From RYN-124 sp046262175 (GTDB lineage: Bacteria > Actinomycetota > Actinomycetes > Mycobacteriales > SCTD01), in assembly GCA_046262175.1 (NCBI GenBank), contig JBHENF010000217.1, forward strand, positions 1-16,060: a DNA stretch of 16,060 bases, read 5' to 3'. Under the pieces are notes generated by a model, which saw only the letters and a program-made list of their open reading frames with translations, searched no databases and had not been told where the DNA came from. Shown piece by piece: positions 7,377 to 14,406 of the stretch. The position numbers and the translations under genes were made by a program. How positions within the stretch are numbered: the first letter of the stretch is position 1; every line of letters starts with the position of its first letter.

Positions 7377-7565
7377 TCAGGCGACCTCGGTCGCGTCGCG
7401 GTTGATGAACACTTCGTCGCCGTACATGCTGCGTGCGTGATCTTCGGCCCGTTGCATTGCCTGTTCCAGGTCGTCGGCGTCCACCGTCACGGTCGTCCAC
7501 ACCAGGACCTGCATGCTCACCGACCACGGACGCGGTCCGGCGGCTTCGCTCTCGGCAGCGTGCAT
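7377..7565 (-). CDS. Unknown 62-residue protein
   Basis: I do not recognise the family. ATG at 7565 is preceded by a very good ribosome binding site, GGGAGG (plus-strand 7572-7577), with six bases spacing, the best in the operon. The core, VLVWTTVTVDADDLEQAMQR (residues 20-39), followed by AEDHARSMYGDEVFINRDATEVA, reads as a strand then a helix then a strand, compatible with a small alpha/beta fold. It starts 60 bases after the stop of the membrane-protein gene on the same strand, so it is probably the last gene of that operon. It could be a small accessory or immunity-type protein of that cassette; this is inference from position only. Confidence 0.65.
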   Translation of the reverse strand: MHAAESEAAGPRPWSVSMQVLVWTTVTVDADDLEQAMQRAEDHARSMYGDEVFINRDATEVA

Positions 7566-7592
7566 GCTGTACCTCCCATCGGGGGCTGCGCA

Positions 7593-7605
7593 CCGATGTC
7601 ATCGG
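7593..7605. repeat. 13-base palindrome between the 513- and 62-residue genes
   Basis: CCGATG-T-CATCGG is a perfect 6-1-6 palindrome in the 59-base gap between the two minus-strand genes, just upstream of the strong ribosome binding site of the 62-residue gene. It may be an operator for an internal promoter or an intercistronic RNA hairpin. Confidence 0.45.
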
Positions 7606-7624
7606 CCCGTGGGGGCGCTGACGC

Positions 7625-9166
7625 TCACGCCGGGACCAGCAGGGGGAGCCCCAGAAGGTCGGACAGCCATTTCACGGCGAGCCCGGACACGACGGCTCCC
7701 GCGACGGCGTACGCGACCGGCGCGACCACCCGCACGGTCCGGGCCCGCCACCAGGCGAGCCGCAGCGACCGCAGGGCCAGGACCTCAGTGCGCTGCACCT
7801 CGCCGAGGAGGTCGGCGGTGACCGGCAGGTCGTGCTCGAACGACCGCAACGGGGCCGTCACGGCCGGCCCTTCGACCAGCAGCGACCAGACGGCGAGGAA
7901 GCCCAGGTAGCACGACACCGCGACGACGAGATGCCGCGCGATGTCGGGCGTCAGCTTCGCGGCGGCCTGCGCGACGACGACGCCGCCCGTGGCGGCGAGG
8001 CTCGCGAGGACGCGCTCCGCGACGGACCGCGCCGCGCCGAGTGCGGCGTCCGAGCTGCTGCGCGCCGCGTCGACGGCGGCCTTGCGGGTGTCGCGCAGCA
8101 CGTCGAGGGCGGTCCCGACGGCCTCTGATCGCAGGATCCGCTGGACGGTGTCGGCGGACGCGTGCACGCCCGCGATCCCGCCGGGCGCGGCGAGCTCGTC
8201 CGGGGTGTATCCGGCGACGGTCTGCTGCACGGCCAGGACCCGGTCCTGCTGGTCGCGTTCCTGTGCCCAGCGGTACAGCTCAAGCACGGCCCCGGGCTCG
8301 TGCGCCCATCCGGCAGCGGGCACTGCGAGGCGTCGCTGTCGGCTTCCCTGGAACGTCAGGACCGCGGTCTGCGCGGCGTCGTCGTACGACGCGGCGTTAG
8401 CGAGCGCCGCGAGCGCGGCTCCGGCGGACCTGGCGAGCAGCGCGCCGCGGAGCCCCGGGACCAGGCCCGGATCGGGGGCGACGAGGTCCTGCCCTGTGGC
8501 CGGCCCGGCGGGGGCCGGCCGGCGTGCAAGGCCGGGGTCGGCGGCGAGCGCGGCCGACGTCGTCACGAGCAGGCCGGGAGCGTCGTACAGCACGGCCGGC
8601 GCGGCGCCCCCGCTCAGGCACACGGCCACTGCCGGGAGCCCGTCGCGCCGGAGCGCCCGGCCGACGTGCCAGAACGGCGTCGCCGCGACGAGCCGGACCA
8701 GCCCGTCGGGTCCGTCCAGGACGTGCCACGCGCGCGCGGGCTCGGACGCGCGCAGGCCGGCCGTCGCGTCGATCGTCAGCTGGCCGGTCCACGTGCCTGA
8801 CAGCCCGACGGCGGCGCTGGCGTCCCCGGCCGCCGCCGCGCGCGCGGCGGCCAGTGCGGCGCCGCCGAACGCCGTCTCGGGGTCGCCGTTGACGAGCTCG
8901 CTCACCAGCCGGCCGCCGACGGGGCGGACGGCGAAGCGCACCCCGTCGACCGCGAGCTGCAGCTGTCCGCCCGTCAGCCGCGCCGCGTCGGCAACGAGCG
9001 TGGGGCCGCCCGCGAGCGCCGGCCCGGGCGGCGGGGCGAGTGCCCAGACCCGCTGCTTGTGCACGGTCCAGCCCGCGTCTTCGAGCGCTGCTGCCGTCTC
9101 GGCGAGCCCGGTCAGCTCGGCGCAGGCCGCCGCGAGCGAGCGGGCGGTCGCGGCCGGAGGTGTCAC
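7625..9166 (-). CDS. Unknown 513-residue protein with C-terminal membrane segments
   Basis: The GTG at 9166 is the first sensible start after the stop of the upstream gene at 9203, a gap of 36 bases; no clear ribosome binding site is seen, so coupling is likely. Residues 1-330 appear soluble, Ala-rich, mixed alpha/beta, with no catalytic motif that I recognise. Residues about 340-400 form long Ala/Arg/Asp helices that could be coiled-coil or amphipathic. Two hydrophobic segments follow: HLVVAVSCYLGFLAVWSLLV (412-431) and about 480-500 (VAPVAYAVAGAVVSGLAV), with a hydrophobic tail LLGLPLLVPA at the end. There is no N-terminal signal peptide, so the large domain is probably cytoplasmic and the C-terminus anchors it. 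Pairing with a possibly DNA-associated protein suggests a sensor/membrane-effector arrangement, as in several anti-phage systems; this is inference and no known family is claimed. Confidence 0.72.
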   Translation of the reverse strand: MTPPAATARSLAAACAELTGLAETAAALEDAGWTVHKQRVWALAPPPGPALAGGPTLVADAARLTGGQLQLAVDGVRFAVRPVGGRLVSELVNGDPETAFGGAALAAARAAAAGDASAAVGLSGTWTGQLTIDATAGLRASEPARAWHVLDGPDGLVRLVAATPFWHVGRALRRDGLPAVAVCLSGGAAPAVLYDAPGLLVTTSAALAADPGLARRPAPAGPATGQDLVAPDPGLVPGLRGALLARSAGAALAALANAASYDDAAQTAVLTFQGSRQRRLAVPAAGWAHEPGAVLELYRWAQERDQQDRVLAVQQTVAGYTPDELAAPGGIAGVHASADTVQRILRSEAVGTALDVLRDTRKAAVDAARSSSDAALGAARSVAERVLASLAATGGVVVAQAAAKLTPDIARHLVVAVSCYLGFLAVWSLLVEGPAVTAPLRSFEHDLPVTADLLGEVQRTEVLALRSLRLAWWRARTVRVVAPVAYAVAGAVVSGLAVKWLSDLLGLPLLVPA

Positions 9167-9202
9167 CGGCCGAACGTACGGGCCGGTGCCGACAGGACGC
9201 GG

Positions 9203-10135
9203 TCAGACAAGCGTGCGCTCGGGGCGGACCTCGACGGTCGCGCTGACGGTCCACGTCCCGTCGCCGTTGTCCACGACGGCGACGTCGGGCTCGCGGTCGA
9301 CCGGCACGTCGACGGTGAGCCAGTCGGCCTGGAGGCGGACCTTGCGGCGGAGCGCCCTCGACGCGCGGACGGGCACGTCGGGGTCGGCGAGGTCCTCGGG
9401 CAGGTCCTGGGGGCGGGGCAGCGGGACGTCGAGCCGCGCGAGGTGCCGCAGCGCGCCGGAGACGGTCCCGGCGAAGCCGTCGACAGCGGCCAGCGCCGCC
9501 CGGCGCGCCGCGGGGTCGGGGACTGCCCGTGCGACCTCGACGAGGGCGGTCTCCGCCTTGGCGGGGGTCGTGCCGAGGGTGAGGTCGTAGGCCTCAGGGA
9601 AGTACGCCGCGGGCTCGCCGGTGCCTTTGTCGCGCAGGTACGCGCCCGCTCCACCGCGGGGATCGGGCCACAGCATCGCTTTCGCGAGCCGGCCCGGTTG
9701 GGGGAGCAGGTCCGTCAGCAGCGTCAGGCTCGTGATGACGCCCGCGCTGTTACGCGAGCCGAGGGCGCCCTTGTTGTCCATGTCGAGCTTGAGCACCGCG
9801 ATCTGCTGCGTGGCCCGGCCGGGGTCGGCGACCCCGACGATCGCGAGGATGCAGTCGGTGACGCGGTTGCGGGCCTGCATCCTGAGGTGGAGGCGACGGG
9901 CGAACGCCTGCGCGGTTCTCTCGAAGGCGGCCGGCGACGCCGTGAGCAGCGCCGTGAGCGCCGTCGGCATCCCGCTGGTGTCGAGGAAGGCGGCGCGCGC
10001 CCCCGCGGCCGGGTCGAGGTCCTGGACGTGGTCCAGGATGAAGTCGCGTTCGGTGGAGCTGGGAGCCGAGACGGTGTGCGTCGCGGCGCACGACGACCGG
10101 CGGACCTCGGTCAACGTCAACCGGGTGAGCTGCAC
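9203..10135 (-). CDS. 310-residue protein, tentatively nucleoid-associated (NdpA/YejK)-like
   Basis: GTG at 10135 is chosen because AGAGGA lies eight bases upstream; the frame continues further but into low-complexity sequence. Residues 71-120 show a helix AFERTAQAFARRLHLRMQ followed by strands TDCILAIVGV and QIAVLKLDMDNKG. That order (helix, then two strands ending in 'laIlKlD') recalls the N-terminal part of the 37-kDa nucleoid-associated protein family (NdpA/YejK). Further on are a PEAYDLTLG segment (180-188), a helical region with several Arg/Ala helices, and a C-terminal beta region including VDNGDGTWTVSATVEVRP. No membrane segment or signal is seen, so it is cytoplasmic. It heads the minus-strand operon with the membrane protein and the 62-residue protein. 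If the resemblance holds it would bind DNA. It could instead be an unrelated family; similarity is by eye and weak. Confidence 0.68.
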   Translation of the reverse strand: MQLTRLTLTEVRRSSCAATHTVSAPSSTERDFILDHVQDLDPAAGARAAFLDTSGMPTALTALLTASPAAFERTAQAFARRLHLRMQARNRVTDCILAIVGVADPGRATQQIAVLKLDMDNKGALGSRNSAGVITSLTLLTDLLPQPGRLAKAMLWPDPRGGAGAYLRDKGTGEPAAYFPEAYDLTLGTTPAKAETALVEVARAVPDPAARRAALAAVDGFAGTVSGALRHLARLDVPLPRPQDLPEDLADPDVPVRASRALRRKVRLQADWLTVDVPVDREPDVAVVDNGDGTWTVSATVEVRPERTLV

Positions 10136-10207
10136 AACGGGGGTCCTCTTGTCGTAACTGAGCGCGGGATCGCGCGTGCCCGCTGGGGGCGGACGGGCCC
10201 GCCTGCT

Positions 10208-10225
10208 CGAGCTGGCGACAGCTCG
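10208..10225. repeat. Hairpin with GCGA (GNRA-type) tetraloop
   Basis: CGAGCTG (10208-10214) and CAGCTCG (10219-10225) are exact reverse complements around GCGA. On the plus-strand RNA this would be a 7-pair stem closed by G-C with a GNRA tetraloop, a very stable and often tertiary-interacting motif. Confidence 0.7.
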
Positions 10226-10242
10226 CTCCGTCAGGCGCAGCA

Positions 10243-10274
10243 GGCGGCGGCGACCCGGTCCGCGAGCCGCCGCC
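10243..10274. repeat. Inverted repeat, 9-base arms
   Basis: GGCGGCGGC (10243-10251) and GCCGCCGCC (10266-10274) are exact reverse complements; the 14-base spacer contains a nested GACC-C-GGTC palindrome. It lies 17 bases from the tetraloop hairpin, so an RNA from this region would hold two adjacent stems. Confidence 0.65.
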
Positions 10275-10306
10275 GCGTGATGTCTACCGCTGCCTCGGTA
10301 GCCGCG

Positions 10307-10330
10307 GCAACGCGTTGCGTGTTGGGCAAC
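10307..10330. promoter_or_regulatory. Operator-like GTTGC/GCAAC half-site cluster
   Basis: GCAACGCGTTGC (10307-10318) is a perfect 12-base palindrome, and its right half is also the left half of GTTGCGTGTTGGGCAAC (10314-10330). The latter 17-mer agrees with the palindrome upstream of hamA (15521-15537) at 14 of 17 positions. It lies about 106 bases before the plus-strand start at 10436 and about 180 bases before the minus-strand start at 10135. The shape and spacing suggest a binding site for a dimeric regulator. Confidence 0.45.
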
Positions 10331-10435
10331 AAGGCGGCCGCATACGTGGACACCCTGCGGGCCGCCGTGGTGCGGTCCTGGCGGCCCGCGCCGCCGCACG
10401 GGCGGCTGCCAGAACTGAACGCCGACAGGAGCGCA

Positions 10436-11429
10436 GTGGGAATGCCGGCAGACCCGGTCGTCGCGGTGTACGACCTTCCCTGGCACATCTGGGTCGACCC
10501 TGCCGTCCTCGGCACGACCGCCCCGACCGGGATCGGCCCGCTGACGTTCGCTGTTCGCACGCCTGTCGCCGTGCCCGAGGCGGGGGCCGCCGTGCATCCG
10601 CCGGACCTGCCCGGCGTGCTGCCCGGCGCCCCAGAGCTCGCCGTGCCGTCCTGGGTGACGGATTACGCGGCCTACTCCGGCCGCCCCGCCGTGCGCTCTG
10701 CCGCGTCGGGATCGTCGCCGACCCCGAAGAGAACGGCGACGTCCCGAGACAACCGTGGCACGACGACGATCTGCGCTCGACGGTCCGCGAGGTCCTCGGG
10801 TACCGGATCGAGAGCTGGTTCGACCAGCTGCGGGCGTGGGTCGAGGTCCTGAACGGTCAGGACCTCGACTATCGGTACCCCCTGCACGACGCCAAGCTCC
10901 ACGGCCACGGCCTGCAGCTCTGGGACGACGGGGCCTTCCGTCCTCCCGGGCCAGCTCACGTTGACCACGCCGACGGTCCGGCCCCTTCCCGCTGGCCACT
11001 GGCGGTGGGCCCTGACGCAGGTCGCCGACGGGACGGTGCCTCCGATCGAGCACCTGCTCAACCGGGACGCCCGCGCCGCCGCCGTCCGAGGAGACACCCG
11101 GCGGGCGGTCCTCGACGCCGGGACCGCGGCCGAGATCGTCCTGAACGGCCTTCTCGCCAACAGCCTCCATGTGCTCGATCCCGCGCCGACGCGCCCTCCT
11201 TAGGGAGAACCGGACTCTCGGGCGGCTGACGTCGCTCCTGAAAGGCGCCGGGATTGACATGGGCGCGCCGAACGACGCGCTTGACCGCCTCACGGCCGCG
11301 CGGAACGCCGCGGCTCACCGGGGAGCGGCGCTCACCTACGACGAAGCGATCGCGATCGTCGACACGAGCACCCAGGTCGTCTTCAAGCACGGCGCGCTCG
11401 GCCAGCGCGCGCAGGGGGCCACGGCGTGA
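10436..11429 (+). pseudogene. Broken gene with C-terminal HEPN-like domain
   Basis: Coding character continues across three changes of frame. The first part starts at GTG 10436 or ATG 10442 (AGGAG at 10427-10431) and reads MPADPVVAVYDLPWHIWVDP to about 10690. The frame then changes and reads VGIVADPEENGDVPRQPWHD and SWFDQLRAWVEVLNGQDLDY to about 10945. It returns to the first frame (VRPLPAGHWRWALTQVADG, RRAVLDAGTAAEIVLNGLLA) to about 11190. It then shifts to a third frame (NRTLGRLTSLLKGAGIDMG, LTAARNAAAHRG) and stops at TGA 11427-11429. The RNAAAH at 11301-11318 fits the R-N-x3-H motif of HEPN ribonuclease/toxin-type domains, preceded by the expected helical segment. The intact protein would be about 330 residues. 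Either it is a real pseudogene, with two roughly compensating shifts and a third, or the source sequence has indel errors. The N-terminal part is not recognised. Confidence 0.7.
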
Positions 11430-11808
11430 GTCAGCGCGCGCAGCCACCGCCGCCGCCACCGGGCCGCCACCCCGCTCGGTGCCCTCTCCTCGAGCGCAGC
11501 CCGACGGCTCGCGGCGGCCGTCGGCTGCGGCCGCGCCGACGCGAGGTCTCGGCAAGGCGGTGGCCGCGGATCCGGCCGCGGCACTGGGCGGCGGCTCGCC
11601 CGCCGACCAGGGACGCCGCGCTGCTCGTCGCCGCGCAGGTCCCGGCGGGCCCGGCCCGCGTGCCTCCCTGCGGCGCGCCCGGCAGCGACGTGCGGGCTGT
11701 TCCCCTCTCCGACACGCGGTGACGACCCTCGACGCGCGTACGTCGATGTCTCACCGCAGGCGGGGGAGGGCGGCGACTGCCCCTGACCTGCGCGCGCCGG
11801 CGCGGCCT
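11430..11808. other. 379-base gap between convergent genes, no gene seen
   Basis: This lies between the stop of the broken HEPN-like gene and the stop of hamB. Frames on both strands give Pro/Arg/Ala-rich translations with no family signal. One plus-strand frame begins with GTG overlapping the previous stop (GTGA at 11426), but its Pro-run and Arg-rich composition are typical of non-coding high-GC DNA. No clear terminator hairpin with a T-tract is visible. Confidence 0.5.
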
Positions 11809-14406
11809 TCACTGCGGCTCGTCGGGCGTTTGTGTCGGCGGTGCCGCGCTCTCGGTGGCCTGGGCGATCTCGCGGCGGACGAGCTCGGGCAGGTCGAGCG
11901 TGTCCAGGGCGTGGTCGGCAAGCCACTGGGTGCATTGGACGGGGGTGAGCGTGTCGTCGGCGATGTGCGCGAAGAGCTCGACGGCGCTCGTGCGGCTGAG
12001 GCCGAGGGACAGCAGCGACACCTCGGTGGCGGTCGACACCCCTAGCTCAAGGAGCATGTAGATGTCGTCGGGCATCGCGGCGAGCAGGTCGAGCCGGCCG
12101 ATCTCGGTGACGTGCTGGCGGAGGACGTCCACGTAGCAGGACAGGTATTTCGGCGCGAGGAACCGCGCGACCGTCTCTACGTCCTCCATCACGCCGCGGA
12201 TCGTCGTAGCGGGTGACGCCGGCCGCGGCAGGGACGCCTGGTACCCCAGCCGGTTGTCGACGAGCTGGATCAGCGGCCGTCCCTGCATCCACATGACGAC
12301 GAGCACGCCGAGCATCCGCTGCCGCCCGGCGACGCCGAAGCCCGCCCCCATCGTCTCCGCGAGCAGGCCGAACGCGCGGGCGTAGCTCTCCCACGCGCGC
12401 TGTTCCTCGGGCAGCGCGAGCAGGAGCGACTCGGGGCGTGCCGACCGCATCCGGTCGAGCAGCCGCTGAATCGACAGCGGGCTCAGCCCTGCGTGCTTCG
12501 CGAGCAGCGGCGCCGGGATCTGGACGCCGTGCAGGGAGTCGGCGATCGCGGCCGCTACTGCCGGCCTGGCGGTCTCGGCGAGCGCGAGGCCGGGGATGTC
12601 CTCGAGCGGGACGCCGTTGGCGATCCTGGCCGCGAGGAAGCTGTAGACCGCCTCGAGCTCGCGGCGGGGCGGCGCCGGCGGGGTGCCCGCGGCGACGTAC
12701 GCGAGGAGGGCGGCTGGGTCCGCGAGGACCGTCGCGGTCTCGCGCCGGATCCGCTGCCGGACGCGTCTGCGGGGGACGTCCGGCCACCGGGACGCGTCGG
12801 CGGTGTCGACGCAGACGACGTTGCCCTCGAACTCCATCCCCCACCGGCCGGCCCGGCCGGCGAGGTTCCAGAAATCGGCTGGGCTCATCGGCGTCGACCT
12901 GCCGCGGTGCGGGCCTCGGACGAACAGGCTCCGGCACGGCAGGTTCACGCCCTCGAGCAGCGTCGACGTGCAGACGAGGAACCGGAGCTTCTCCCGGCGG
13001 AACAGCTCTTCGATCTCCGCGCGGACGAGCTGGGGCATGTTGCCGTAGTGGAACGCGACGCCGCGCTCGAGCACGGTCGCGAGGCCGTACCGCGGGCTCA
13101 CGGTCCGCCGGACCAGGTCGATCAGCGCGGCGACGTCCGGGTCGGAGGAGACGTCGGCGGCGGGTCCGACGGCGTCGTGGATGAGCCGGGCGGTGCGTTC
13201 CGCGATGGCCGCGCCGTCGGCGTAGACGAGGTTCCCGCCGGTCCGGCGTCCGAGCGCGACGGCGACGAGCGGCAGCCGTTTCCCGTCGGGCTGCGGGCGG
13301 CTTCCGAGCTCGAACCGGCCCAATGCCCTCGGGCCCGACGGCAGGACCAGCTCCAGCGTCCATGTCCGGGGGCTGCCGGGCACCGCGTTGGCGTAGAGCA
13401 GGTTCTGGGTGACGGTGACGGCTTGGCTGTCGACGACCGCCGTCGTTGCTGCGGACGGCGCGGTGTCGAGGAGGACCTGCGGGTCGTCGGCGAGCGGGCT
13501 CGCGAACACGACCTGCCCTTTCGGGTTCCGGCGGACGGCCTCGTCGAGGACCTGGTGGAGCAGGACGCCCCGGGCGCCGTCCCCGAACTTGTGCGCCTCG
13601 TCGACGAACACGAGGTCCGTCGTGAGGGCGGGGAACCGCTGCTGGAGCAGGTGGAGCCGTTCTTGCGTGAGGACGTACACCTCGATTGGCGCGGTCGCGG
13701 CGTTCGCGTCCCACGGGACGGTCCGCACGGGCACGCCGCGGGGCAGCTCCCGCGCGAGCGCGCGGCCGACCTCGTCGACGAGCGCGCGGGTCGGGACGAC
13801 CGCGACGAAGCGCCGGGGCCGGGGTTGCGGAGCCGCGACGGCCCGATCGACGAGCTCGCGGAACCACCGCCTGACGATCATCGACTTTCCGGCCGATGTC
13901 GGCGCGGACGCGCTGACCCAGTCGGCGCTGTCGACCGCGGTCCACAGGTCCCGCTGGAACCTGCTGACGGGCAGGGACGCTCCGTCGCGGGACGGGACGA
14001 CGAGCGAGAGCCGGCTCCGGACGATGTCCATCCGGAGGGGAGCGGGGTACTGGGCGAGGTCGCGGTCGCCGACGATGCCGCGGGCCTGCGCGAGGTCGAG
14101 CGCTGGCCGGTTCCCGATCCGGTCGAGGAGCATCGCGGCGGCGTCCCGGTGCTCCGGCCGCGCGCCGGCGGCGACGAGCGCGGTCTGCATGATCCGCAGG
14201 GCCGCGTCGAGCGGCCGTTCTGCCTCCGCGAGCGCGAGCACGCTCGCGCACGACATCAGGTACGACCAGTCGACCGCCGGCGGCGCGGACCCGGGCTCGT
14301 CGCCAAGCAGGTCGCGCGCGACCCGGGCCGCCGCGGCGTTGCCGTACTCCCGCGCGAACCGGTCGGACGCGACCAGCTCGGCGGCGAGCGCGTCGGCGGC
14401 CGTCAT
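11809..14406 (-). CDS. hamB: HamB, Hachiman anti-phage helicase
   Basis: The start ATG at 14406 overlaps the hamA stop as ATGA, giving 865 residues. Superfamily 2 helicase motifs appear in order: FQRDLW (150-155, Q-motif-like), APTSAGKS (168-175, Walker A), VPTRALVDE (204-212, Ia), TQERLHLL (247-254, Ib), DEAH (269-272, Walker B), a degenerate motif III region FASPLADD (301-308), HYGNMP (453-458), VCTSTLLEGVNLP (478-490, motif V) and NLAGRAGRWG (514-523, motif VI). The C-terminal 340 residues are helical and unassigned. Order, overlap and partner identify it as HamB. In the published Hachiman systems HamB is a DNA helicase that senses damaged or abnormal DNA and holds the HamA nuclease in check until phage attack. 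All motifs look intact, so an active protein is expected. It converges with the broken HEPN-like gene. Confidence 0.93.
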   Translation of the reverse strand: MTAADALAAELVASDRFAREYGNAAAARVARDLLGDEPGSAPPAVDWSYLMSCASVLALAEAERPLDAALRIMQTALVAAGARPEHRDAAAMLLDRIGNRPALDLAQARGIVGDRDLAQYPAPLRMDIVRSRLSLVVPSRDGASLPVSRFQRDLWTAVDSADWVSASAPTSAGKSMIVRRWFRELVDRAVAAPQPRPRRFVAVVPTRALVDEVGRALARELPRGVPVRTVPWDANAATAPIEVYVLTQERLHLLQQRFPALTTDLVFVDEAHKFGDGARGVLLHQVLDEAVRRNPKGQVVFASPLADDPQVLLDTAPSAATTAVVDSQAVTVTQNLLYANAVPGSPRTWTLELVLPSGPRALGRFELGSRPQPDGKRLPLVAVALGRRTGGNLVYADGAAIAERTARLIHDAVGPAADVSSDPDVAALIDLVRRTVSPRYGLATVLERGVAFHYGNMPQLVRAEIEELFRREKLRFLVCTSTLLEGVNLPCRSLFVRGPHRGRSTPMSPADFWNLAGRAGRWGMEFEGNVVCVDTADASRWPDVPRRRVRQRIRRETATVLADPAALLAYVAAGTPPAPPRRELEAVYSFLAARIANGVPLEDIPGLALAETARPAVAAAIADSLHGVQIPAPLLAKHAGLSPLSIQRLLDRMRSARPESLLLALPEEQRAWESYARAFGLLAETMGAGFGVAGRQRMLGVLVVMWMQGRPLIQLVDNRLGYQASLPRPASPATTIRGVMEDVETVARFLAPKYLSCYVDVLRQHVTEIGRLDLLAAMPDDIYMLLELGVSTATEVSLLSLGLSRTSAVELFAHIADDTLTPVQCTQWLADHALDTLDLPELVRREIAQATESAAPPTQTPDEPQ

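Larger units (their letters stand above)
10136..10435. other. 300-base divergent intergenic region with dense inverted repeats
   Basis: This interval separates the minus-strand operon starting at 10135 from the plus-strand broken gene starting near 10436. It contains a 7-base stem with a GCGA tetraloop (10208-10225), a 9-base stem (10243-10274) and overlapping GTTGC/GCAAC half-sites (10307-10330), listed separately. The ribosome binding sites of both flanking genes lie at its ends (AGAGGA for 10135; AGGAG at 10427-10431). No promoter hexamers could be read with confidence. A minus-strand frame runs through it but has no supported start. Confidence 0.55.

Noticed and set aside
7941..9590. 549-residue plus-strand frame opposite the membrane protein gene
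   Set aside because: Ser/Arg/Ala-rich shadow; the minus-strand frame has hydrophobic segments, coherent operon structure and sensible composition.
10231..10560. Minus-strand 109-residue frame across the divergent region
   Set aside because: It overlaps the start of the plus-strand gene and the palindrome cluster, has no ribosome binding site and no recognisable domain.
11426..11722. Plus-strand frame starting with GTGA overlap after the HEPN-like relic
   Set aside because: Pro-run and Arg-rich translation with no family signal; the overlap with a broken gene is not enough support.
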